Shown: positions 17,299 to 25,501 of the stretch, piece after piece
Numbering within the stretch: the stretch's first letter is position 1
How the letters are laid out: each line of letters starts with the position of its first letter
Source: Pseudomonas oryzicola
Lineage (GTDB): Bacteria > Pseudomonadota > Gammaproteobacteria > Pseudomonadales > Pseudomonadaceae
Direction of reading: 5' to 3'
DNA: 64,000 nt
Assembly: GCF_014269185.2 (NCBI RefSeq)
Contig: NZ_JABWRZ020000001.1
Span: 2,505,001 to 2,569,000, forward strand
Translations under genes and position numbers: made by a program
The notes under the pieces: generated by a model
Database searches by the model: none
Seen by the model: the letters and a program-made list of their open reading frames with translations, nothing else
Told to the model about the DNA's origin: nothing

Positions 17299-18833
17299 CG
17301 CGATCGTCACGCCTGGGCCTGGTGCTGGGTGACCAGTTGTCGTTCGACCTGGCCAGCCTGGCAGCGCTGGACCCGGCCCGCGACACCCTGCTGATGGCCG
17401 AAGTGCAAGCCGAAGCCAGCTATGTGCCGCACCATCCGCAGAAGATCGTGCTGATTTTCAGTGCCATGCGCCACTTTGCCCAGGCCCTGCGCGAGCGGGG
17501 CTGGCGGGTGCAGTATGTCGAGCTGGAGGAGCCCGGCAATACTGGCACTATCGTCGGCGAACTGCGCCGCTGGCAGCAGGCGCTGGGCTGCGATGAGATT
17601 CACCTGACCGAGTGCGGCGAGTGGCGGCTGGAACAGGCCTTGCGGGAGGCCGAGCTGCCGCTGGTATGGCACCCGGATACGCGCTTCCTGTGCTCGCGGG
17701 GTGCTTTCGCCCGTTGGGCGCAGGGGCGCACGCAGCTGCGCATGGAGCATTTCTACCGCGGCATGCGCAAACGCTGTGGGCTGTTGCTGGCAGCCGATGG
17801 TGGCCCAGCCGGCGGAGCCTGGAACTTCGACAGCGACAACCGCAAGGCCCTGCCGCGTGGGCTGCGCGGGCCCTTCGCGCTGCAGTTTGCCGTGGATGAC
17901 ATCACGGCGGCGGTAATCAGCCTGGTAAGCCGGCGGTTCACTGACCACTACGGTGCGCTCGAAGGCTTTTCCTACCCCGTCACCCATGCCCAGGCCGAAC
18001 AGCTGTGGCAGCACTTCCTCGATTTCGGCCTGGCGGCGTTCGGCGACTATCAGGACGCCATGGCCGAAGACCAACCGTACCTGTTTCATGCGCGTATCAG
18101 CGCCGCCCTGAACATCGGCCTGCTGGACGTGCGCCGCCTGTGCCAGGATGTGGAGCACGCCTGGCGTGATGGCCGCGTGCCGCTCAATGCCGCCGAAGGG
18201 TTCATCCGCCAGCTGATCGGCTGGCGCGAGTACGTCCACGGTATCTACTGGCTGCGCATGCCCGAATATGCCACGCTCAACCATCTGGGCAGCCAGCGGG
18301 CGCTGCCGGACTTCTACTGGACCGGGCGCACGCGCATGCGCTGCATGGCGCAAGCCATCGGCCAGACGCTGCGCCTGGGATATGCCCACCATATCCAGCG
18401 GCTGATGGTAACCGGCAACTTCGCCTTGCTCGCCGGGGTGCTGCCGGCGGCCATCTGCGAATGGTACCTGGCGGTATACCTGGATGCGTTCGACTGGGTG
18501 GAGCTGCCCAATACCCTCGGCATGGTCATGCATGCAGACGGGGGTTTTCTCGGTTCCAAACCCTACTGTGCCAGTGGCCGCTATATCCAGCGCATGTCCG
18601 ATCACTGCAAGGCTTGCGCGTACGACGTCAGGCAGGTGACGGAAGAGCAGGCCTGCCCGTTCAACGCGCTGTACTGGCATTTCGTGATCCGCCATCGCCA
18701 GCAGTTGGCCGGCAACCCGCGGCTGCACCTGGTGTACCGCAGCCTGGACGGCATGCCGGCGGCGCGACGGGAAGCCGTGTGGGCACGTGGTGAACAGTTG
18801 CTGGCGCAGCTCGATGCAGGAGCAGCCCTGTGA
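17292..18833 (+). CDS. Cryptochrome/photolyase-related protein (FeS-BCP type)
   Basis: 513 residues. The N-terminal domain begins LGLVLGDQLSFDLASL. The FAD-binding helical domain includes GFIRQLIGWREYVHGIYW and GNFALLAG. The [4Fe-4S] cysteines are visible in KPYCASG, DHCKACAYD and CPFNALYW. This defines the deoxyribodipyrimidine-photolyase-related (6-4 type) branch, which uses FAD and an iron-sulphur cluster for light-driven DNA repair or sensing. It starts inside the DUF6482 gene and ends overlapping the DUF2256 gene. Confidence 0.92.
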   Translation: MVARSSRLGLVLGDQLSFDLASLAALDPARDTLLMAEVQAEASYVPHHPQKIVLIFSAMRHFAQALRERGWRVQYVELEEPGNTGTIVGELRRWQQALGCDEIHLTECGEWRLEQALREAELPLVWHPDTRFLCSRGAFARWAQGRTQLRMEHFYRGMRKRCGLLLAADGGPAGGAWNFDSDNRKALPRGLRGPFALQFAVDDITAAVISLVSRRFTDHYGALEGFSYPVTHAQAEQLWQHFLDFGLAAFGDYQDAMAEDQPYLFHARISAALNIGLLDVRRLCQDVEHAWRDGRVPLNAAEGFIRQLIGWREYVHGIYWLRMPEYATLNHLGSQRALPDFYWTGRTRMRCMAQAIGQTLRLGYAHHIQRLMVTGNFALLAGVLPAAICEWYLAVYLDAFDWVELPNTLGMVMHADGGFLGSKPYCASGRYIQRMSDHCKACAYDVRQVTEEQACPFNALYWHFVIRHRQQLAGNPRLHLVYRSLDGMPAARREAVWARGEQLLAQLDAGAAL

Positions 18834-18976
18834 AGAAGCAGCACCTGCCAAGCAAGCTCTGCGTGGTGTGCAACCGGCCATTCAACTGGCGCAAGCGCTG
18901 GGCGCGTTGCTGGCAGGCGGTGGTCTACTGCTCCGAGCGCTGCCGACGTTCAGCGCCACGTGGCAAGGCGCAATAG
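18830..18976 (+). CDS. DUF2256 zinc-binding microprotein
   Basis: A 48-residue protein with the full DUF2256 pattern: KLCVVCNRPFNWRKRW followed by VVYCSERC. The four cysteines probably bind zinc. It starts with GTG overlapping the photolyase stop (GTGA). DUF2256 genes are regularly found beside photolyases of this type. The last 27 nt overlap the convergent DUF2878 gene. Confidence 0.85.
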   Translation: MKKQHLPSKLCVVCNRPFNWRKRWARCWQAVVYCSERCRRSAPRGKAQ

Positions 18977-19438
18977 CAAGGGCAGGGCCAATGCCCAGAC
19001 TGCCGCCAGCAGCGTAGCGGTCGCCAGCGTTCCCAGGGGCAGCTCGACCTGGGCCAGCCTGGCCCCGGCCACATAGGCCAGCGGGCCACCCACCGCGCCT
19101 GACAGGGCGGCAAGCCAGGTGTGCCGGCCCAGCCATGCCAGGCTATGGCGCAGGCCACAGCACAGCACGGTCCAGAGCAGCGCCAGCCACAGTGGCAGCG
19201 GCCAACGGTCGAAGCGAAACACCCCCAGCATACCCAGCAGGCTGTCGAGTACCCAGCCGACGAGGGCACAGCGCAGCACCGCATGCCACTCGCCCTGGCG
19301 GTCCCGGCAGCAGCTGAAATGCCAGGCCAGGCCGAGGGGGATCAGCCAGAGCAACCAGGGCTGATGGGCCCCGTACACACATAGCCACCAACCTGCCTGC
19401 AACCACATGACGTTGGCCAGCAGCCCGCGCCCGGTCAT
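18950..19438 (-). CDS. DUF2878 membrane protein
   Basis: 162 residues with four or five predicted membrane helices. NVMWLQAGWWLCVYG at the start and CALVGWVLDSLLGMLGVF in the middle are DUF2878 signatures. The start at 19438 is 2 nt from the stop of the cyclopropane synthase, so it is the last gene of the minus-strand light operon. Function unknown. Confidence 0.82.
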   Translation of the reverse strand: MTGRGLLANVMWLQAGWWLCVYGAHQPWLLWLIPLGLAWHFSCCRDRQGEWHAVLRCALVGWVLDSLLGMLGVFRFDRWPLPLWLALLWTVLCCGLRHSLAWLGRHTWLAALSGAVGGPLAYVAGARLAQVELPLGTLATATLLAAVWALALPLLLRLATWR

Positions 19439-19440
19439 GC

Positions 19441-20688
19441 TCAATGCTCGGGAAGCGGGGCGCGCAAGGCTTTGGGCGCGGCCAGCAACAGTTGCGCCAC
19501 GCCGATCGCACGCTCCTCGAAGCCGCCCTGGCAATAACACAGGTAGAACTCCCACAGACGCTGGAACGCGTCGTCATAGCCCAGGGCTGCCAGGGCGCTG
19601 CGCGACTGGCGCAGGTTGTCGTGCCAATGGCGCAATGTGCGCGCGTAGTCCAGGCCGAAATCCTGCAGGTGCACCAGGTTCAGCGGCGTGTGCCGGGTGG
19701 CGTTGTGCAGCAGCACGGTCAACGAGGGCAAGGCACCGCCGGGGAAGATATAACGCTGGATGAAGTCCACCGAGCGGCGCGCCTGGTGGTAGCGTTGATC
19801 GCGGATGGTGATGGCCTGCAGCAGCATCAGGCCGTCTGGCTTGAGCAGCCGGGCACATTGGTTGAAGTAGTCGGGCAGGTAGCGGTGGCCGACGGCCTCG
19901 ATCATCTCGATCGACACCAGTTTGTCGAACGTGCCGCGCAAGTCGCGGTAGTCCTCGCGCAGCACGGTTACGCGTTGCGCGAGGCCCAGCGCCTCCACGC
20001 GCTGGCGGGTATGCGCATACTGGGCTTCCGACAGTGTCGTGGTGGTCACCCGGCAGCCATACTGGGTGGCGGCGTGAATGGCCAGGCTGCCCCAGCCACA
20101 ACCGATCTCGATCAAGTGATCGCCGGGGTGCAGGCGGAGTTTCTGGCAGATGTGCTCCAGCTTGTTCAACTGGGCCTGCTCGAGGCTTTGCCCGTCATGC
20201 TCGAACATCGCTGCCGAGTACATCATGGTTGGGTCGAGCAGCTGTTCGAACAGGGCGTTGCCCAGGTCGTAGTGCGCCAGGATATTGCGCCTGGCCCCGC
20301 GTCGGCTGTTGCGGTTCAGCCAATGCAGCAGCCGCAGCGCCGGCCGCCCCAATCGGGCAAGCCCGCTTTCCATGGCGTCGAGGACCTCGAGGTTGGCCAC
20401 GAACAGGCGCGTCACGGCGGCCAGGTCAGGGCTGCGCCAGTAGCCGTGGATATACGCCTCGCCGGCGCCGATCGAGCCGTTGCAGGCGATCAGGCGCCAG
20501 GCTCTGTCGTCGAGCATTTCCAGTTCGGCCCGCAAGGGGCTGTCGGCGCTGCCGAAACACCATTGCTGGCCACCGTGGGTCACCCGCAGGTAACCGTGGC
20601 GCAGCTTGCCGAGCTGAGCGAGCACCAGGCTGCCCAGCCACGGGACCAGTCCGGGAGACTTGCTAACGCTCACGCTGGGATTGTGCAT
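19441..20688 (-). CDS. Cyclopropane-fatty-acyl-phospholipid synthase family methyltransferase
   Basis: 415 residues. A CFA-specific N-terminal region precedes the SAM site HLIEIGCGWGSLAIHAA. The active-site landmarks QAITIRDQRY and RYIFPGGALPS are also present. It would methylate unsaturated phospholipid acyl chains at the membrane. The operon partners (FAD oxidoreductase, DUF1365, SDR) recur together in many light-inducible clusters and suggest furan- or cyclo-fatty-acid remodelling; this is inference. The start at 20688 is 21 residues into the longer frame. Confidence 0.9.
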   Translation of the reverse strand: MHNPSVSVSKSPGLVPWLGSLVLAQLGKLRHGYLRVTHGGQQWCFGSADSPLRAELEMLDDRAWRLIACNGSIGAGEAYIHGYWRSPDLAAVTRLFVANLEVLDAMESGLARLGRPALRLLHWLNRNSRRGARRNILAHYDLGNALFEQLLDPTMMYSAAMFEHDGQSLEQAQLNKLEHICQKLRLHPGDHLIEIGCGWGSLAIHAATQYGCRVTTTTLSEAQYAHTRQRVEALGLAQRVTVLREDYRDLRGTFDKLVSIEMIEAVGHRYLPDYFNQCARLLKPDGLMLLQAITIRDQRYHQARRSVDFIQRYIFPGGALPSLTVLLHNATRHTPLNLVHLQDFGLDYARTLRHWHDNLRQSRSALAALGYDDAFQRLWEFYLCYCQGGFEERAIGVAQLLLAAPKALRAPLPEH

Positions 20689-21472
20689 GCTCAGGATCCT
20701 CACAAGGTTGGCCGACGGCCAGATTGCCCTGGCTGGCAGCGTGGTCATGGACAGGGGTACGCTTGAACAGCAGGCGCAATGCCTGCCAGTAGATGGCCGA
20801 CAAGGTACGCAGGCTCATCCACGGGAATGCCAGGATGTGGCGGTGCACCGACCGGCTATCGAGTGGCTGGCGCTGCAGCGCCAGGTCGGCTTCGAACACC
20901 TTGTGCCCGGCGTGCCAGTTTTCCATGTGCAGGCGCACGTGTTCGGCATCCAGGTGAAAGCGCAGACGGTAGTTCATGGCCAGCGGCAGGAACGGTGACA
21001 CATGGAAGGCCTTGGCCATGCAGTAGGGCCGGTCGAGGCCTGCCTGCACCGGCAGCACGTAATGGAAGCGTTCGCGCCAGGGCGTGTTGCGCACTTCCAG
21101 CAGGATGGCCACCAGGTGTGCCTCGGCGTCGTGGCAGAAGTAGAAGCTCACCGGGTTGAACGACAACCCCCAGCAGCGCAGCTGGGTCAACAGGCGAACC
21201 GGCCCGGTGGGCGCCTGCCCGGTGGCCCGCCCGATCAGGTGGCGGGCGGCATCGGCCAGGCTCAGCCCCTGGCGGGTCAGGTCTGGCAGGTAATCGGTCT
21301 CGCGCCAGCACAGCGGCGCCAGGCGCCAGCGCCCGAGCCAGGGCGATAGCGCCGGCAGCCTGTCGGTATCGTCGAGGTCGAGGTCGAACATGCCGATGCG
21401 GTAGCGAAACGCGTGCGGGCGTGGCAGCAACCGGCGATGGCCGACCCAGCCCTGGCAAAGCTTGCTGTTCAC
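20663..21472 (-). CDS. DUF1365 family protein
   Basis: 269 residues. The family signatures are GWVGHRRLLPRPHAFRYRIGMF, TQLRCWGLSFNPVSFYFC and NTPWRERFHYVLP. DUF1365 proteins always travel with FAD amine-oxidase-like and cyclopropane-synthase proteins; the reaction is not defined. The start is GTG at 21472, overlapping the upstream stop as GTGA, and the end overlaps the next gene by 26 nt. Confidence 0.87.
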   Translation of the reverse strand: MNSKLCQGWVGHRRLLPRPHAFRYRIGMFDLDLDDTDRLPALSPWLGRWRLAPLCWRETDYLPDLTRQGLSLADAARHLIGRATGQAPTGPVRLLTQLRCWGLSFNPVSFYFCHDAEAHLVAILLEVRNTPWRERFHYVLPVQAGLDRPYCMAKAFHVSPFLPLAMNYRLRFHLDAEHVRLHMENWHAGHKVFEADLALQRQPLDSRSVHRHILAFPWMSLRTLSAIYWQALRLLFKRTPVHDHAASQGNLAVGQPCEDPEHAQSQRER

Positions 21473-22716
21473 AATGTTTCTCCGAACCGTTCGGCGACCT
21501 TCAGCGCGCTTGCCACGCCGTCCTCGTGGAAGCCGTTGCCCCAGTAGGCGCCGCAGTAATAGCTGTGCAGGTGGCCCTGCAGCTCGGCGTGGCGTGCCTG
21601 TGCCGCGGTCGCCGCCAGGCTGTATTGCGGGTGGGCATACTGGAAGCGGGCAAGGATTTGCGTTGGGTCTATCAGCGCGGTCTGGTTGAGGCTGACGCAG
21701 AAGGTTTGCGGTGCCTGCAGGCCTTGCAGGATATTCATGTTGTAGGTCAGCGCCGCCGGCGCCTGGGCGGGCCCGCCCAGGCGATAGTTCCAGCTGGCCC
21801 AGGCTGCCTTGATGGGCGGCAGCAGGCGAGTGTCGGTATGCAGCACCACGTCGTTGCTGGAATAGCGGATAGCCGAGAGCACCTTGCGCTCGAGGATGCT
21901 GGGCGCTTCCAGCAAGGCCAGCGCCTGGTCGCTGTGGCAGGCGAACACCACGCTGTCGAAGCGCTCGGTGCCGGCGGCACTGTGCAGGGTGACCCCGCCG
22001 TCGTCGCGTATCACCCGGTACACCTTGCACTCAAGGCGGAGCTGGTCGGCGAACGGTTTGCACAACGGTTCCACGTAACTGCGCGAACCACCCTGGATGA
22101 CCCGCCACTGCGGACGCTGGTTGACCGACAGCAAACCATGGTTGCGGCAGAACCGTACGAAGAACGCCAGCGGAAAGGCGAGCATGTCGGTGCGCGACAT
22201 CGACCAGATCGCCGCGCCCATGGGGATGATGTAGTGCTCGATGAAGCGCTGGCCGTAGCCCCCGGCGTGCAGGTACTCACCGAGGGTGAGGTATGTCCGC
22301 TGGCGCTGGGCGTCGAGGTCGGCCAACGCTTCGCGGTTGAAGCGCAGGATATCCCTGAGCATGCCCCAGAAACCCACCGACAGCAGATTGCGCCGTTGCG
22401 CAAACAAGGTGTTCAGGCTGTGCCCGTTGTAGGCCAGGCCGCTTGCCGGGTCGTGCACCGAGAAGCTCATTTCGGTTGGCAGCGAGGCGACCCCGAGCTG
22501 GTCGAGCAGGCGGATGAAATGCGGGTAGGTCCAGTCATTGAAGACGATGAAACCGGTGTCGATGGCGTAGGTCGTGCCGCCACAGCTGACATCGACCGTG
22601 TGGGTATGCCCGCCGACCCAGCTGTCGGCTTCGAACACCGTCACTTGATGCCGGCGTGACAGCAGGTAGGCGCAAGTCAGGCCGGAAATGCCGCTGCCAA
22701 TGATCGCGATACGCAT
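21469..22716 (-). CDS. FAD-dependent amine-oxidase-like oxidoreductase
   Basis: 415 residues. It opens with the dinucleotide motif MRIAIIGSGISGLTCAYLL, then VFEADSWVGGHTHTV. It resembles the NAD(P)/FAD-dependent desaturase/cyclase branch. I chose ATG 22716, which has AAGGGTG at proper distance, over GTG 22725. In the operon it sits between the SDR and DUF1365, suggesting action on the same lipid substrate. Confidence 0.88.
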   Translation of the reverse strand: MRIAIIGSGISGLTCAYLLSRRHQVTVFEADSWVGGHTHTVDVSCGGTTYAIDTGFIVFNDWTYPHFIRLLDQLGVASLPTEMSFSVHDPASGLAYNGHSLNTLFAQRRNLLSVGFWGMLRDILRFNREALADLDAQRQRTYLTLGEYLHAGGYGQRFIEHYIIPMGAAIWSMSRTDMLAFPLAFFVRFCRNHGLLSVNQRPQWRVIQGGSRSYVEPLCKPFADQLRLECKVYRVIRDDGGVTLHSAAGTERFDSVVFACHSDQALALLEAPSILERKVLSAIRYSSNDVVLHTDTRLLPPIKAAWASWNYRLGGPAQAPAALTYNMNILQGLQAPQTFCVSLNQTALIDPTQILARFQYAHPQYSLAATAAQARHAELQGHLHSYYCGAYWGNGFHEDGVASALKVAERFGETL

Positions 22717-22721
22717 GCGCT

Positions 22722-23474
22722 TCACCCTTGCTGCCTGCGTGCCAGGCGCAGCCCGATGGCCAGGCGCAGGCGGGCGGGCAACCCGCCGAGCAGCCGCAGC
22801 GCCAGGATGAAGCCGCGCGGGAAACTGATTTCCAGCGGTCGCCGGGGCAGGCGGCTGACGATGAAGCGTGCCGCGCGCGAGGCTGTCCACAATTGCGGCA
22901 TCGGGAAATCGTTGCGCCGGGTCAGCGGTGTGTCGACGAACCCCGGGCTGACCAGGGTGACGTCGATGCCTTCGCTGAACAGGTCGATGCGCAGTGATTC
23001 CACCAGGTAGCGCAAGGCCGCCTTGGACGCACCGTAGGCGCCGGCTCGGGGCAGGGCCAGCCAGGACACCGAGCTGCCCACCACCACCAGATGGGGGTGG
23101 CTGCCGGCGCGCAGCAAGGGCAGGGCGGCCGCCAGGCAATGGCTGGTCGCCAGCAGGTTGGTGCGCAGCACCCGCTCGATCAGGGCCGGGTCGAACTGCC
23201 CCGGCTCCAGGTATTCGCAAGTGCCGGCATTGAGGATGGCGATGTCGAGGCCGCCCCAGGCCTGGTCGATCCGGGCGGCGATCTGCTCGACCTGCTGCGG
23301 GTGGTCGAGATCGCCGACCGCCAGCAGTACCTGGCCGGGGAAGCGTTGCACCAACGGCGCCAGGCGTTCGGCATGGCGCCCGCCCACGGCGACCTGGTGG
23401 CCTTGTTCGAGCAACTGCTCGGCAAGCGCGGCGCCGATACCGCTGCTTGCGCCGGTCAGCCAGCAGCGGCTCAC
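22722..23474 (-). CDS. SDR family NAD(P)-dependent oxidoreductase
   Basis: 250 residues. The cofactor motif TGASSGIGAALAEQL, NAG (ILNAGTCEYLE), Ser (VGSSVSWLA) and Tyr-x3-Lys (YGASKAALR) are all present. Hence it is a working classical short-chain dehydrogenase. The start is GTG, overlapping the upstream stop. Substrate unknown; the context is lipid modification under light control. Confidence 0.9.
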   Translation of the reverse strand: MSRCWLTGASSGIGAALAEQLLEQGHQVAVGGRHAERLAPLVQRFPGQVLLAVGDLDHPQQVEQIAARIDQAWGGLDIAILNAGTCEYLEPGQFDPALIERVLRTNLLATSHCLAAALPLLRAGSHPHLVVVGSSVSWLALPRAGAYGASKAALRYLVESLRIDLFSEGIDVTLVSPGFVDTPLTRRNDFPMPQLWTASRAARFIVSRLPRRPLEISFPRGFILALRLLGGLPARLRLAIGLRLARRQQG

Positions 23475-23893
23475 GTCAGCCGCCCTTTCAGCCAGCGAAC
23501 CGCGCCGCCGACGACCGGAACGTGCTCATACAACAGCGCCCCGGCGTCGAAGTAGTCCTGGTGGCTGAACACCCGTTCGCGCCATTGCAGGAAGCTGCAA
23601 CCTTGCAGGCTGACGGGCTCGCCGCCTTTCAGCCGCGGATGGCAGAAGCGCAAGCGCCAGCGCAGGTAACCCTGGCCTGGCCGCACCTCGTCGTAGCCAG
23701 CGAAGCTGTAGCTGATATCGCGCGCGTTGGCATACAACTGGCCGAAATAGGCGCGCAACGCATCGAGCCCCTCGATATGGTGCAGCGGATCGCGGAAAGT
23801 GACCGAATCGTCATATAGCTCGCTGAGGATGTGCAGGTTGTCGCGCTGAAGGCAGGCGAACCGCTCGGCGAACCGCTGAAGGTAGACGGACAT
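23471..23893 (-). CDS. NTF2-like (SnoaL) family protein
   Basis: 140 residues with the cone-shaped NTF2 pattern: LSELYDDSVTFRDPLHHIEGLDALRAYF and LQWRERVFSHQDYFD. Small ligand-binding or isomerase-like folds of this type lack a universal catalytic residue. It is the first gene of the minus-strand light operon and follows the TGTACA pair at 23913-23936. Confidence 0.85.
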   Translation of the reverse strand: MSVYLQRFAERFACLQRDNLHILSELYDDSVTFRDPLHHIEGLDALRAYFGQLYANARDISYSFAGYDEVRPGQGYLRWRLRFCHPRLKGGEPVSLQGCSFLQWRERVFSHQDYFDAGALLYEHVPVVGGAVRWLKGRLT

Positions 23894-23912
23894 GTGCAGC
23901 TCCAGTTAAATC

Positions 23913-23936
23913 TGTACAAATCACATGATGTGTACA
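23913..23936. promoter_or_regulatory. TGTACA pair before NTF2 operon
   Basis: TGTACA at 23913-23918 and 23931-23936 stand 18 nt apart, 20-40 nt upstream of the NTF2-like gene start. The likely binder is the LitR-type regulator. It may overlap the -10/-35 region of the operon. Confidence 0.6.
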
Positions 23937-23960
23937 GGTATGACTGAAGCCTATGGCTAA

Positions 23961-23991
23961 AATTGTACAAGCGCAACGGCCTTGTACAATT
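23961..23991. promoter_or_regulatory. Perfect inverted repeat with TTGTACAA arms, probable LitR operator of the LOV gene
   Basis: AATTGTACAA (23961-23970) and TTGTACAATT (23982-23991) are perfect 10-nt inverted repeats with an 11-nt spacer. TTGTAC and TACAAT, 16 nt apart, also look like -35/-10 elements on either strand. It lies just before the LOV gene end and ahead of the NTF2 operon. Confidence 0.65.
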
Positions 23992-23997
23992 ATTTGT

Positions 23998-24444
23998 TCA
24001 AGATTTCTGTACGGCTAGCTGCCGACGCAACTCCGCGACTTCCGCCTCCAGCTCTCGCACCCGCTGCTCGGCATGCACCTGCGCCGTGACATCGCGCTGG
24101 ATGCCGATGTAATAGGTCAGTTCATCGGCGTCATTGTGCACCGGGGTGATGGACAGCTCGTTCCAGAACAAACTACCGTCCTTGCGATAATTGCGAAGCA
24201 CCTGGCAGCAAGGGCGGCCCTCACGGATCGCTTCGCGAATGCGTTCGAGGGCCACCTGATCGTGGTCATCACCCTGCAGGAAGCGGCAATCCTGGTACAG
24301 GATGTCGTCGCTGCGATAACCGGTCAGCCGTTCGAACGCGGGGTTGGCATAGATGAGAATGCTGTCGTTGCCTTCCTGTTCGGCCACGACGATGCCGTCG
24401 TTGGAGTTGTCGACCATCAGTTGCAGGAGCTTTGCGTTGATCAT
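23998..24444 (-). CDS. Short LOV blue-light photoreceptor (PpSB2-LOV-like)
   Basis: 148 residues. The PAS/LOV core contains IYANPAFERLTGY and the flavin-adduct motif YQDCRFLQGDD, with the reactive Cys at residue 53. NYRKDGSLFWNELSITPVH and YYIGIQRDVTA follow. A C-terminal coiled coil (VRELEAEVAELRRQL) replaces an output domain. P. putida short LOV proteins of this type act on LitR-class repressors, which fits the neighbouring MerR gene. Confidence 0.93.
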   Translation of the reverse strand: MINAKLLQLMVDNSNDGIVVAEQEGNDSILIYANPAFERLTGYRSDDILYQDCRFLQGDDHDQVALERIREAIREGRPCCQVLRNYRKDGSLFWNELSITPVHNDADELTYYIGIQRDVTAQVHAEQRVRELEAEVAELRRQLAVQKS

Positions 24445-24590
24445 TCGAGCCTACCCGGGAGTATGTTCGCACATGCGTCGTCTGGCTCGTCAGGGCAGGC
24501 GGCGCGTTTTCCACATGATGGCCCATACTGGCTCGCCGCAGAAGGGGTGGATGAGGCTAGAATGGGCACACCTTGCGGACGAACTCCTGT

Positions 24591-25478
24591 ATGACTGAAA
24601 CCACCCCCACCGATTTGCTGCCCATGCGTGACGTGGTCAGCCTGACAGGCATCAACCCGGTTACCTTGCGTGCCTGGGAGCGCCGCCATGGGCTGATTCA
24701 GCCGCATCGCACCGAAGGCGGCCACCGCCTGTACACGCCCGGCGATGTACAACGTATCCGCGATATCCTGCGCTGGACTGCCAATGGCCTGCCGATCAGC
24801 AAGGTGGGGCCGTTGCTCGAACGGCAGCCTGTCGAGTGCCGGCAGGGTGACGAGCAGTTCGCCGATTGGCGCGCAGCGCTGGCGCGGGCGACTGCCGCTT
24901 ACGATGTACAGGCGCTGGAAGCGCTGCACGGGCAGCTGTTCACGCTGTTGCCGAAAGTGGCCGTGCTCAGGCAGGTGTTGCTGCCGGTGTGGCAGCAACT
25001 GCGCAGCAGCAACGCGCCGGGGGCCCGCAGCCAATGGCTGTTTCTCGATTTTTTCCTGCGTGCCCGGCTGCTGCTGCGCCTGCAGTTGAACCAGGCTGCG
25101 GCGCCGCGGGTGCTGCTGGTGGCTGGCGACGAACAGGCAGAGCTGGTACTGCTGGGCACTGCACTGGTGCTCAGTGGCGAGCAGCAGCGCATCGAGGTCC
25201 TGGGTGGGCCTCTGCCATTGGAAGAGGTGGCGCTGGTGTGTGCGGCGGTACAACCTGCGGCGCTCGTGGTCGCGCTGCAAGGGCCGGCGCATGCCGCGTT
25301 GGCCAAGCGCCTGCGCTGGCTGCAGATGGAGATCGCCTGCCCGCTGGCCCTGGCAGGCGAGGGCCCTGCGCTCTCGCAGGCGTTACTCGACGGCGCGCCG
25401 GTGTGCCTGCTCGATACCCAACGCGGTGATGTGGCATCGGTGCTCAACGCCTTGCTCAGGGGCGTGCTGGATGTGTGA
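24591..25478 (+). CDS. MerR-type regulator, class II LitR-like
   Basis: 295 residues. The N-terminal MerR helix-turn-helix reads LTGINPVTLRAWERRHGLI and TEGGHRLYT. The C-terminal half has the B12-binding fold, but the cobalamin-ligand histidine motif (E/DxHxxG) is replaced by DEQAELVLLG. P. putida class II LitR proteins lack B12 and depend on LOV partners for the light signal. I use ATG 24591; a TTG lies 18 nt upstream. It is divergent from the LOV gene. Confidence 0.88.
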   Translation: MTETTPTDLLPMRDVVSLTGINPVTLRAWERRHGLIQPHRTEGGHRLYTPGDVQRIRDILRWTANGLPISKVGPLLERQPVECRQGDEQFADWRAALARATAAYDVQALEALHGQLFTLLPKVAVLRQVLLPVWQQLRSSNAPGARSQWLFLDFFLRARLLLRLQLNQAAAPRVLLVAGDEQAELVLLGTALVLSGEQQRIEVLGGPLPLEEVALVCAAVQPAALVVALQGPAHAALAKRLRWLQMEIACPLALAGEGPALSQALLDGAPVCLLDTQRGDVASVLNALLRGVLDV

Positions 25479-25501
25479 CTCCAGCGGGCATGCAGGCTGT
25501 G

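Noticed and set aside
17307..18881. A 524-codon frame on the minus strand
   Set aside because: Antisense shadow of the photolyase, which carries FAD and Fe-S motifs.
20663..22030. Long N-terminal extension of the DUF1365 frame
   Set aside because: It overlaps the FAD oxidoreductase; GTG 21472 with GTGA overlap gives the family-typical N-terminus.
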